The notes beneath the pieces were generated by a model. It searched no databases and had not been told where the DNA came from. It worked only from the letters and a program-made list of their open reading frames with translations. Below, one piece after another: positions 1 through 5,277 of a stretch of 5,277 bases of DNA (positions within the stretch are counted from its first letter, which is position 1; every line of letters starts with the position of its first letter). The translations under genes and the position numbers were made by a program. Source of the DNA: Pseudomonadota bacterium (lineage in GTDB: Bacteria; Pseudomonadota; Alphaproteobacteria; Rhizobiales; Kaistiaceae); contig JAEZEN010000388.1 in NCBI GenBank assembly GCA_023433185.1, forward strand, positions 1-5,277, given 5' to 3'.

Positions 1-76
1 GCGGGCCGGGGCCCCGGCGGGGGGGGGGGGCGGTCGCCGGCACGGGCACGATCCACATGGAACAGGGAAGCCGACG

Positions 77-1069
77 ATGACCAAGCTCTCGCTTCGCAAC
101 TACTGGCATCCGATCGCCCGCTCGGAAGAGGTCACCGGGACGCCGACCGCCTTCCGCCTGCTCGGCGAGCAGCTCGTCGCCTTCCGCGACGGCGACAGCG
201 TCTCGGTGTTCAAGGACCTCTGCATCCACCGTGGCGCGGCCTTCTCGGCCGGCGGCCGGGTGAGCGAGGGGCGGCTGGTCTGCCCCTACCACGGCTGGAC
301 CTATGATCGCTCCGGCGCCTGCGTGCACATCCCGTCGCTGCCCGAGGGCGCGCCGATCCCGGAGAAGGCCCCCGCCCCCCCCAACCGGGCGCGGGAGGCT
401 TATGGCCTGATCTGGGCCTGCCTCGCCGAGCCGGCGATGCCCTTCCCCGAATGGCCGGACGACGCCTGGAACCGGCCCGACCATCACGTCTTCCTCGTCA
501 ACACCTATGACTGGAAGGCGTCGGCCGGTCGCGTCGTCGAGAACGCGATGGACTTCTCGCACTTCAACATCGTCCACGTCGGCTATACCGAGCTCGCCGA
601 TGGACCGGTGGTGAAGCCCTACGAGGTGCGTCGCACCGAGCGTGGCCTCAACTTCGCCTATGACGACGGCCACCTGCTTCGCGACTACGTCATCGAGTTC
701 CCCTTCCTCGTCCACGACCGCAAGAGCGTGGTGAAGGTCGGTACCGGCAAGACGTGGTCGGACAACGCCGATTCGAAGCCCGGCGACGTCACCTGCCTCT
801 CCTTCCTCGCCGCGCCGATCGACGAAACCCACACCCGCATCTACGTCTTCGTCGGCCGCAACCATTCGCTCGACAAGGACGACTCCGCCTTCGCGGTCGG
901 CTTCGACACGGTGATGGAGCAGGACCGCGTGGTGGTCGAATCGCAGCGCCCCGAGCAGATCCCGGTGGCGATCAGCGAGGAACTGCACCTCCGCTTCCCC
1001 GATGCCGCCGCGATCCAGTACCGCCGCCTGCTCCGCGAACTCGACAAGGCCGAGGCCTTCGTCCCCTGA
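77..1069 (+). CDS. Rieske [2Fe-2S] aromatic ring-hydroxylating oxygenase, VanA/dicamba-monooxygenase-like
   Basis: This is the terminal oxygenase of a two- or three-component Rieske monooxygenase. It takes electrons from a reductase and uses O2 at a mononuclear iron to demethylate or hydroxylate a small, usually aromatic, substrate in the cytoplasm. The 330-residue protein has an N-terminal Rieske domain with C49-x-H51 and C69-x2-H72, 17 residues apart. It is followed by the catalytic domain, where N156, D159, H162 and H167 match the bridging-Asp and iron-ligand motif (N-x2-D-x2-H-x4-H). D283, in the segment EQDRVVVES, aligns from memory with the third iron ligand of dicamba monooxygenase (D294, EEDKVVVEA). 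Length fits the VanA-type family. The ATG at 77 has an AGGGAAG ribosome site at 64-70. A VanB-type reductase follows 33 bp downstream, so the pair is probably co-transcribed. Assignment to the family is firm. The substrate is unknown: vanillate is only one possibility, and N-methyl or other methoxy compounds are equally open. Confidence 0.93.
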   Translation: MTKLSLRNYWHPIARSEEVTGTPTAFRLLGEQLVAFRDGDSVSVFKDLCIHRGAAFSAGGRVSEGRLVCPYHGWTYDRSGACVHIPSLPEGAPIPEKAPAPPNRAREAYGLIWACLAEPAMPFPEWPDDAWNRPDHHVFLVNTYDWKASAGRVVENAMDFSHFNIVHVGYTELADGPVVKPYEVRRTERGLNFAYDDGHLLRDYVIEFPFLVHDRKSVVKVGTGKTWSDNADSKPGDVTCLSFLAAPIDETHTRIYVFVGRNHSLDKDDSAFAVGFDTVMEQDRVVVESQRPEQIPVAISEELHLRFPDAAAIQYRRLLRELDKAEAFVP

Positions 1070-1102
1070 GCCGGCGAGCATGACCAAGGGCCCGCGGCGG
1101 GA

Positions 1103-2071
1103 ATGGCGATGAGCACCGGGGAAACCCTCCGGCTGAAGGTGCGGGCGATCGCGGAGCTCACCCCCCGCATCCGCACCTTCGAGCTGGTCCCGCCCGTGCG
1201 GGGCGACGAGCTGCCGCCGTTCACCGCCGGAGCCCATCTGACGATCCATCTACCGTCGGGCCTCGAGCGCCAGTATTCACTCTGCAACGATCCGGCCGAG
1301 CGCCACCGCTACGTTATCGCCGTGCAGCGCGAGGAAGCCGGGCGCGGCGGCTCCGAGGAGATGTTCCGCGCCGTCCATGTCGGCGACGTGCTGGCGGTGG
1401 GAGGGCCGCGGAACCTCTTTCCCCTTCACGAGTCCGGGGAGGAGGCGGTGCTGATCGCGGGCGGTATCGGCGTGACGCCGATCCTCGCCATGGCCCGCCG
1501 CCTCGCCGCGGCCGGGCGGCCCTTCTCCGTCCTCTACCTGACGCGCGATGCCGAGGCGACGGCCTTCGCCGAGGAATTCGCCGGGCTCGCCGCCGCCGGC
1601 GTGCCCGTGACCATCCACCATGACGGCGGAGACCCGGGGCGTGTCTTCGACCTCGCGGGCTTCCTCGCCGCACTGCCCGACAGCGCCCATGTCTATTGCT
1701 GCGGGCCGGCCGGACTGATGACGGCGGTCGCCGAGCTCGACCCGGCGCGGGGTGACCGCATGCACTTCGAGCATTTCACCAATGCGGATGCGGCGCCGCA
1801 GGGCGGCGACCAGCCCTTCGTGGTGACGCTGGCGCGAAGCGGTCGCGACATCGACATTCCGGCCGACCGATCGATCCTCGACGTCCTGCTCGAAGCGGGG
1901 CTGGACGTCGACTACAGCTGTGGCGAGGGGACCTGCGGAACCTGCATCACGCGGTTGCTCGGGGGTGAGCCGGACCATCGCGACCGCGTGCTCACGCCCG
2001 CCGAGAAGGCCGACCACATCGCCCTCTGCTGCTCAAGGGCCCGAGGGCCTCGTCTCACGCTCGATCTTTGA
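1103..2071 (+). CDS. VanB-type NAD(P)H:oxygenase reductase (FMN / NAD / plant-type [2Fe-2S])
   Basis: This is the electron-transfer partner of the upstream oxygenase, passing electrons from NAD(P)H through FMN and a [2Fe-2S] cluster to the Rieske centre. The 322-residue protein has the phthalate dioxygenase reductase/VanB order. A flavin domain comes first (RQYSL at 56-60 for FMN; GRGGS at 80-84). An NAD-binding domain follows (GGIGVTP at 120-126; YCCGPAGLM at 198-206). The C-terminal ferredoxin domain has cluster ligands C273, C278, C281 and C309; the neighbouring C310 is the Val position in phthalate dioxygenase reductase, as I recall it. The ending RARGPRLTLDL is typical of VanB. The start is uncertain between ATG 1103 and ATG 1109, which differ by two residues. 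The nearest purine-rich sites are AAGGG at 1086-1090 and GGCGGGA at 1096-1102. The gene lies 33 bp after the oxygenase and is the expected partner. It ends at a 213-bp gap with no strong terminator. The family is clear and the physiological substrate is not. Confidence 0.93.
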   Translation: MAMSTGETLRLKVRAIAELTPRIRTFELVPPVRGDELPPFTAGAHLTIHLPSGLERQYSLCNDPAERHRYVIAVQREEAGRGGSEEMFRAVHVGDVLAVGGPRNLFPLHESGEEAVLIAGGIGVTPILAMARRLAAAGRPFSVLYLTRDAEATAFAEEFAGLAAAGVPVTIHHDGGDPGRVFDLAGFLAALPDSAHVYCCGPAGLMTAVAELDPARGDRMHFEHFTNADAAPQGGDQPFVVTLARSGRDIDIPADRSILDVLLEAGLDVDYSCGEGTCGTCITRLLGGEPDHRDRVLTPAEKADHIALCCSRARGPRLTLDL

Positions 2072-2082
2072 TCTGGGATCAA
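2068..2082. repeat. Inverted repeat TTGATC-TGG-GATCAA across the reductase stop codon
   Basis: Two perfect 6-bp arms flank a 3-base loop, and the TGA stop of the reductase gene lies in the left arm. An RNA hairpin is possible but AT-rich and short, and no T-run follows, so it is a poor intrinsic terminator. A second short GC-rich inverted repeat, GCGGC-N7-GCCGC at 2083-2099, follows directly and also lacks a T-run. The two may act together to slow the polymerase or protect the mRNA 3' end, or may have no function. Confidence 0.35.
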
Positions 2083-2146
2083 GCGGCGGCGACAGCCGCG
2101 CGGTGGCTTGCCTGCTGCCGTTGAGGACAGCACCTGCAGCATTTGA

Positions 2147-2160
2147 TGTGCAGCTGCACA
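2147..2160. promoter_or_regulatory. Perfect 14-bp palindrome TGTGCAGCTGCACA, candidate operator
   Basis: Every base pairs across the centre, and the partial symmetry extends one step further (TT at 2143-2144 with AA at 2163-2164). A related half-site, TGCAGC at 2135-2140, repeats 14 bp upstream of the same six bases at 2149-2154. The palindrome lies in the non-coding gap about 90 bp upstream of the predicted transcription start of the transporter operon. A dimeric repressor or activator could bind here. The regulator family cannot be named from the site alone. Confidence 0.45.
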
Positions 2161-2164
2161 AAAA

Positions 2165-2185
2165 CTGATCGAGAAAATTGATCAG
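2165..2185. promoter_or_regulatory. LysR-type box (CTGATC-N9-GATCAG, containing ATC-N9-GAT)
   Basis: The arms CTGATC and GATCAG are perfect inverted repeats around an A/T-rich 9-base centre. They contain ATC-N9-GAT, and therefore T-N11-A (T2169, A2181), the consensus for LysR-type regulators such as NodD. The centre (2175) lies about 68 bp upstream of the start predicted from the promoter at 2208-2236, matching the usual recognition-site position near -65. This suggests a ligand-responsive LysR-type regulator controls the transporter operon. No such regulator gene is in the window, so the link is an inference. Confidence 0.45.
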
Positions 2186-2207
2186 CCGGAAAAGCTGGCA
2201 GGAAAAT

Positions 2208-2236
2208 TTGACGTTATTAAATATCGCGGTTACTCT
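2208..2236 (+). promoter_or_regulatory. Putative sigma-70-type promoter of the transporter operon
   Basis: A TTGACG -35 element at 2208-2213 is followed by a 17-bp spacer and a TACTCT -10 element at 2231-2236. The -35 matches 5 of 6 consensus bases and the -10 only 3 of 6, a pattern consistent with an activator-dependent alphaproteobacterial promoter. Transcription would start near 2243, giving a leader of about 42 bases before the GTG at 2285. The element lies in the most AT-rich part of the window. The repeat GAAAATT occurs at 2202-2208, touching the -35, and at 2173-2179 inside the upstream LysR-type box. Confidence 0.5.
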
Positions 2237-2284
2237 TCATCAGAGGCAGTCTTTTCGAGAGATCCTTCCGATCCGGAGAGCACG

Positions 2285-3154
2285 GTGGACATCCTGATTT
2301 TTGGAACGATCTCGGCGAGCATCCTGCTCCTGTCCTCCATCGGCTTTTCAATGGTGCTCAAAACCGAGGGCTTCATCAATGTCGCTCACGGCCAGGCCCT
2401 CCTCCTCGGCGCCTATGGCGCCCTCTTCCTCGACAAGGCCGGCCTCCCGCTGTGGCTGGCGGCGGTGATCGCCGCGATCGGCTGCGGCTTCGTCGGCGTG
2501 GCGCTGAACCGCTTCCTGTTCCGGCCGGTGAAGACCCAAGGGATCCTCGTCCTCCTCTTCACCTCGGTCGGTATCGCCTACGTCATCTACGGCGTGATCG
2601 GCGCGCTGGCCGGCAAGCGCATGCTCGCCTACGACCTGCCGCCGATGCGCGCTTGGCAGATCGCCGGCCAGCCCTTCATGACGCCCTACGAGATGGCGAT
2701 CGTCGCGCTCGCCATCGCTTCCGCACTCGGCGTCCACCTCTTCCTCACCTATACCTGGGCCGGCAAGTCCATCCGCGCCGTGGCCGACAACGAGGACCTC
2801 GCCCGCGCCCGCGGCTTCAACCCGCGGCGCAGCTCCGACATCGTCTGGTTCATCGCGACCGCCCTCGCCGGCCTCGCCGGCATATTCCTCGGCATCGTCG
2901 GCTCGCTGCACACCCAGATGGGCTGACAGCAGATCATCATGATCCTCGCCGTCACCGTGCTCGGCGGCCTCGGCAGCATCTACGGCGTGATGCTGGCCTC
3001 CGTGGTGCTGGCCTTCGGCATCGAGATCGGCCTCATCTTCGTCTCGTCGAACTACCGCACCGGCCTCGCCTTCGCCCTGATCATCCTCGTCCTGCTCGTC
3101 AGGCCCGGCGGCCTCCAGTCGCTGTGGGGCGGCGGCCAGGTCCGCAGCCACTGA
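2285..3154 (+). pseudogene. livH: livH-like ABC importer permease interrupted by in-frame UGA at codon 214
   Basis: This is an inner-membrane permease of the branched-chain amino acid (HAAT) ABC importer family, forming the channel with the LivM-like permease encoded next. The GTG start at 2285 has GGAG at 2275-2278, six bases away. Residues 1-213 carry the family hallmarks: hydrophobic helices, INVAHGQALLLGAY (31-44), and the cytoplasmic coupling loop RAVADNEDLARARGF (164-178). Codon 214 (2924-2926) is TGA, but the same frame continues with QQIIMILAVTVLGGLGS to the TGA at 3152-3154. That tail contains the conserved GGLGSIYG (227-234) and the last membrane helices. The total of 289 codons is the normal LivH length. 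No frameshift is needed; one TGG-to-TGA change explains it. As written, the protein would stop after QMG and lose its last helices. A sequencing error is a real alternative, as are UGA readthrough or restart at ATG 2939. Other Trp codons here are TGG, and TGA ends every other complete gene in the window. Confidence 0.85.
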
Positions 3155-3170
3155 GGGAAGGAAGCCAGCC

Positions 3171-4160
3171 ATGATGAGCGGACTCGCCCTCTTCCTCGTC
3201 AGCATCCTCAGCCTCGGCGCCATCTATGCGATGCTGTGCATGGCGCTGAACCTCGAGTCCGGCGTCGGTCCGCTGTGGGACCTCGGCATCGTCTCCTTCT
3301 TCGGCGTCGGCGCCTATACCTATGTGCTGCTCACCGCCCCTGCGGCGGCCGACTACCAGTCCTACATCCTCGGCTTCTCGCTGCCGGCCTGGGTCGGGCT
3401 GCTCGCCGCGATGGCCGGCGGCGCGCTCTGCGCCCTGCTGATCGGGCCGCCGACGCTCCGCCTCAAGCGCGAGTACTTTCTGATCACCACGCTCGCCTTC
3501 GCCGAGGTCATCCGCCAGCTGCTCACCAACGAGGACTGGCTGAGCAATGGCGTCGCCGGCATCTACGGCCTCCGCCCGCCGTTCCGCGACGTCTTCGACC
3601 CCGCGACCTACGGCGTCGTCATGCTCGGCATGCTGCTGATCGGCCTGCTGGTCATCTTCCTGATCAACCGCCACCTCATCGGCGCGCCCTTCGGCCGGGC
3701 GCTCAAGGCGATCCGCGAAAACGAGCCGCTCGCCATCACCGCCGGCATCGCGCCGAAGCGCCAGAACCTGATGGTCTACGTGCTTGCGGGGGCGATGAGC
3801 GGCCTCGCCGGCGTGTTCTATGTCTGGTTCAACACCATCGTCACACCCGGCCAGTTCACCAGCGACGTCACCTTCTTCGTCTGGACGGCACTGATCATCG
3901 GCGGCCTCGGCAGTCTCCGTGGCGCTCTCGTCGGCGGCTTCGTCTTCGTCATCCTCCACGACATCCTCCGCTTCATCCCGGTCTCCGGCGAGGCGGCGTC
4001 GACCGTCTCCTCGCTCCGCACCGTGCTGATCGGGGTGGTGCTGATCGCGATCCTCCGCTGGCGGCCCAACGGCATCTTCCCCGAGCGGCCGGTGACGTTC
4101 GAGCCGACCGGCGCGCGCCCGCATGGCGGCGCCAGGGCGACGGTGGCCGACCATGCTTGA
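3171..4160 (+). CDS. livM: livM-like ABC importer permease
   Basis: This is the second inner-membrane permease of the HAAT importer, pairing with the LivH-like protein. It is 329 residues long, normal for LivM. Hydrophobic segments lie near residues 5-27, 38-55, 73-93, 148-166, 200-220, 235-262 and 283-296. Family motifs include the glycine-rich VSFFGVGAY (41-49), the ATPase-coupling loop KAIRENEPLAITAGI (179-193), and GGLGSLRGALVGG (244-256). The first segment reads NLESGVGPLWDLGIVSFF, where many LivM proteins have a GYxGQxSLGHAAFF-like stretch, so it belongs to a divergent LivM branch. The start at ATG 3171 is supported by AGGGAAGGA at 3154-3162; ATG 3174 is an alternative. It begins 16 bp after the livH-like stop and overlaps the next gene by 8 bp, so it is part of one operon. 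The C-terminal 20 or so residues are polar and rich in Gly, Ala and Arg. The gene is intact, unlike its livH partner. Confidence 0.93.
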   Translation: MMSGLALFLVSILSLGAIYAMLCMALNLESGVGPLWDLGIVSFFGVGAYTYVLLTAPAAADYQSYILGFSLPAWVGLLAAMAGGALCALLIGPPTLRLKREYFLITTLAFAEVIRQLLTNEDWLSNGVAGIYGLRPPFRDVFDPATYGVVMLGMLLIGLLVIFLINRHLIGAPFGRALKAIRENEPLAITAGIAPKRQNLMVYVLAGAMSGLAGVFYVWFNTIVTPGQFTSDVTFFVWTALIIGGLGSLRGALVGGFVFVILHDILRFIPVSGEAASTVSSLRTVLIGVVLIAILRWRPNGIFPERPVTFEPTGARPHGGARATVADHA

Positions 4161-4935
4161 GGTTCGCGGCTGCCGGCTGGCCTTCGGCGGCGTCAAGGCC
4201 GTCGACGACGTGTCGATCACGGTGGCGGAGGGCAGCATCACCGGCCTGATCGGCACCAACGGCGCCGGCAAGACGACGCTGTTCAACATCGTCAGCGGCT
4301 TCCTCAAGCCCGATGCCGGCACCATCCGCTTCCGCGACGCCGACATCACCGCGGCCGAGCCGAGCCGCATCGCCGGCCGCGGCATCCTGCGGACGTTCCA
4401 GACGCCGGTCGGCTTCCCACGCATGACGGTCATGGAGAACATGCTCGTCTTCTCCGGCCATGACCGCGCCCGGCGCCAATCGCTGTTCGCCGGATCCCGG
4501 GTCCCGCGCGAGACGCTCGAGGCGGCCGATGCGATCCTCGCCGATTTCGGGCTCCAGGGACGGCGCGACAGCTGGGTCCAGGACCTCAGCGCGCCCGACC
4601 TGAAGATGCTCGAGTTCGCCCGGGCGATGATGGCGCGGCCGACCCTCCTGATGCTCGACGAGCCGGCGGCCGGCGTGAACCCGGCGCTCATCGGAAGCCT
4701 TGCGGGGCGCATCGAATCGCTGCGCCGCCAGGGCGTGAGCTTCCTGCTCGTCGACCACAATCTCAAGTTCGTTTGCAGCGTCTGCGACGCCATCTACGCG
4801 ATGGCGGACGGTCGCATCATCGCGGAGGGCTCGCCGGACGAGGTGATCCGCGATCCAAAGGTTCTCGAGCTCTACATCGGCAAAGGTGTGCGGAGCCGAG
4901 AGGACGACCACAAGAAAGGGGACTCGAAGCAATGA
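4153..4935 (+). CDS. livG: livG-like ABC importer ATP-binding protein
   Basis: This cytoplasmic ATPase drives the importer and should dimerise with a LivF-type ATPase that is not in the window. The 260-residue product has Walker A GTNGAGKTT (34-42), the Q-loop RTFQ (Q83), Walker B LLMLDEP (165-171; D169, catalytic E170), the D-loop AAGVNP (172-177) and the switch histidine H202. The BCA_ABC-type C-terminal tail includes VLELYIGKG (237-245). The signature motif is unusual: LSAPD (145-149) replaces the usual LSGGQ or LSYGQ, although the following LKMLEFARAMM is typical. I start it at ATG 4153, inside the livM end (8-bp overlap, GGTGG at 4142-4146), because the family alignment begins with MLEVRG. 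An upstream in-frame ATG at 4123 would add ten residues (MAAPGRRWPT) that look like livM shadow. The last 15 residues are charged. Importer ATPase is certain; the transported substrate is not known. Confidence 0.93.
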   Translation: MLEVRGCRLAFGGVKAVDDVSITVAEGSITGLIGTNGAGKTTLFNIVSGFLKPDAGTIRFRDADITAAEPSRIAGRGILRTFQTPVGFPRMTVMENMLVFSGHDRARRQSLFAGSRVPRETLEAADAILADFGLQGRRDSWVQDLSAPDLKMLEFARAMMARPTLLMLDEPAAGVNPALIGSLAGRIESLRRQGVSFLLVDHNLKFVCSVCDAIYAMADGRIIAEGSPDEVIRDPKVLELYIGKGVRSREDDHKKGDSKQ

Positions 4936-5277
4936 GCAGAATGAGAAAGACCCTGACCGGTTCCGTCGGCGCCATCGCACTTCTGGCCTTCGCCGGCGCG
5001 GCCGCCGCCGAGGACGTGAAGTTCGGCTTCCTTGTCGGCTTCAGCGGCGACATGGCGCCGTGGGCCGGCGCCCTCAACAACGGCGCCATCCTCGCCGTCG
5101 AGGAGATCAATGCCGCGGGCGGCATCAATGGCAATACCCTCGTCCTCGTACCCGAGGACAACGCCTCGACCGCCGCCGGCGGCGTTCGCGGCGCGCAGAA
5201 ACTGATCAACGTCGACATGGTCTCCGCCATCATCGGCCCGGAATCGGATCCGATCATGGCGATCCTGACGCTCGCCA
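4932..5277 (+). CDS. Periplasmic substrate-binding protein of the Liv-type importer, 5' part
   Basis: This is the N-terminal 115 residues of a type I periplasmic binding protein (Peripla_BP_6, LivJ/LivK/amide-binding class), cut by the window end. The protein would capture the substrate in the periplasm and hand it to the permeases. The ATG overlaps the livG stop by four bases (ATGA) and follows AAGGGGA at 4916-4922. A Sec signal peptide is clear: positive start (R3, R5, K6), a hydrophobic core at about 10-22, and a likely cleavage after AAA at 26/27, before EDVKFG. There is no lipobox Cys. The mature start KFGFLVGFSGDMAPWAG, then AVEEINAAGGING (55-67) and DNAST (77-81) are family hallmarks of the first lobe; IIGPESDPI (100-108) corresponds to the binding-site region. 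The full length should be near 370-400 residues. Ligands of this family range from branched-chain amino acids to amides, urea and aromatic acids, and this fragment does not decide between them. Confidence 0.9.
   Translation, partial: MSRMRKTLTGSVGAIALLAFAGAAAAEDVKFGFLVGFSGDMAPWAGALNNGAILAVEEINAAGGINGNTLVLVPEDNASTAAGGVRGAQKLINVDMVSAIIGPESDPIMAILTLA

Noticed and set aside
375..382. Run of eight C inside the oxygenase gene as a phase-variable tract
   Set aside because: The run encodes part of a normal Pro-rich linker after the Rieske domain and the gene is intact; eight bases in a GC-rich genome is not strong evidence of slippage control.
2083..2099. Intrinsic terminator after the reductase gene
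   Set aside because: GCGGC-N7-GCCGC is only a five-pair stem and is followed by GC-rich sequence with no T-run.
2924..2980. Selenocysteine or pyrrolysine insertion at the livH UGA
   Set aside because: LivH proteins have no selenocysteine use that I know of, the family residue here is aromatic, and I see no hairpin of bacterial SECIS type right after the UGA; the short palindrome at 2932-2944 leaves no proper loop. Pyrrolysine uses UAG.
2285..3154. UGA reassigned to Trp in this organism
   Set aside because: TGA is the terminator of the oxygenase, reductase, livH tail, livM and livG genes, and the visible Trp codons in the livH gene are TGG.
2348..3223. A 291-codon minus-strand open frame opposite livH
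   Set aside because: The composition is dominated by Glu, Asp, Ala and Gly with no recognisable motif, and the + strand carries an obvious permease.
4123..4152. Upstream ATG 4123 as the livG start
   Set aside because: The ten extra residues do not fit the family N-terminus. ATG 4153 gives the standard MLEVRG start with the common short overlap with livM.
3099..4793. A 564-codon open frame on the minus strand across the permease and ATPase genes
   Set aside because: It is antisense to livM and livG, which have clear family motifs. Its predicted product is a low-complexity string of Arg, Asp, Glu and Ala typical of a GC-rich shadow frame.

Overview
The window is high-GC, densely packed bacterial DNA with every gene on the + strand. 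The strong third-position G/C bias, the gene families and the TTGAC-type promoter suggest an alphaproteobacterium, perhaps of the Hyphomicrobiales. That placement is an inference from composition and gene style, not from a marker gene.

Left part (77-2071): a two-gene Rieske non-heme iron oxygenase system. The first gene encodes the oxygenase, with a Rieske [2Fe-2S] domain followed by a mononuclear-iron domain of the vanillate demethylase / dicamba monooxygenase type. The second encodes its VanB-type reductase (FMN, NAD and plant-type [2Fe-2S] modules). Together they should carry electrons from NAD(P)H to the oxygenase for an O2-dependent demethylation or hydroxylation. The substrate cannot be read from the sequence.

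Middle (2072-2284): a 213-bp non-coding gap, clearly AT-richer than its surroundings (49 G/C in 120 bases over 2141-2260). It holds a perfect 14-bp palindrome, a LysR-type ATC-N9-GAT box inside a longer inverted repeat, and a plausible sigma-70 promoter with a 17-bp spacer. The box is centred about 68 bp upstream of the predicted transcription start, the usual place for a LysR-type recognition site.

Right part (2285-5277): a branched-chain-amino-acid-type (HAAT/Liv) ABC importer operon in the order livH-like permease, livM-like permease, livG-like ATPase, periplasmic binding protein (cut by the window end). The last junctions are tight: livM/livG overlap by 8 bp and livG/binding protein by 4 bp. 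A second ATPase (livF) is expected but is not in the window. Its position beside the Rieske pair suggests uptake of the oxygenase substrate or a related aromatic or amino-acid-like compound.

The main anomaly is in the livH-like gene. Codon 214 is an in-frame UGA where the family has an aromatic residue, yet the reading frame continues without a shift to a normal C-terminus (289 codons in all). This is a single nonsense change, most simply TGG to TGA: a real mutation, a sequencing error, or less likely a readthrough or split-gene arrangement. The other clear oddity is a degenerate ABC signature motif in the livG-like ATPase. I saw no RNA genes, mobile elements or CRISPR arrays.
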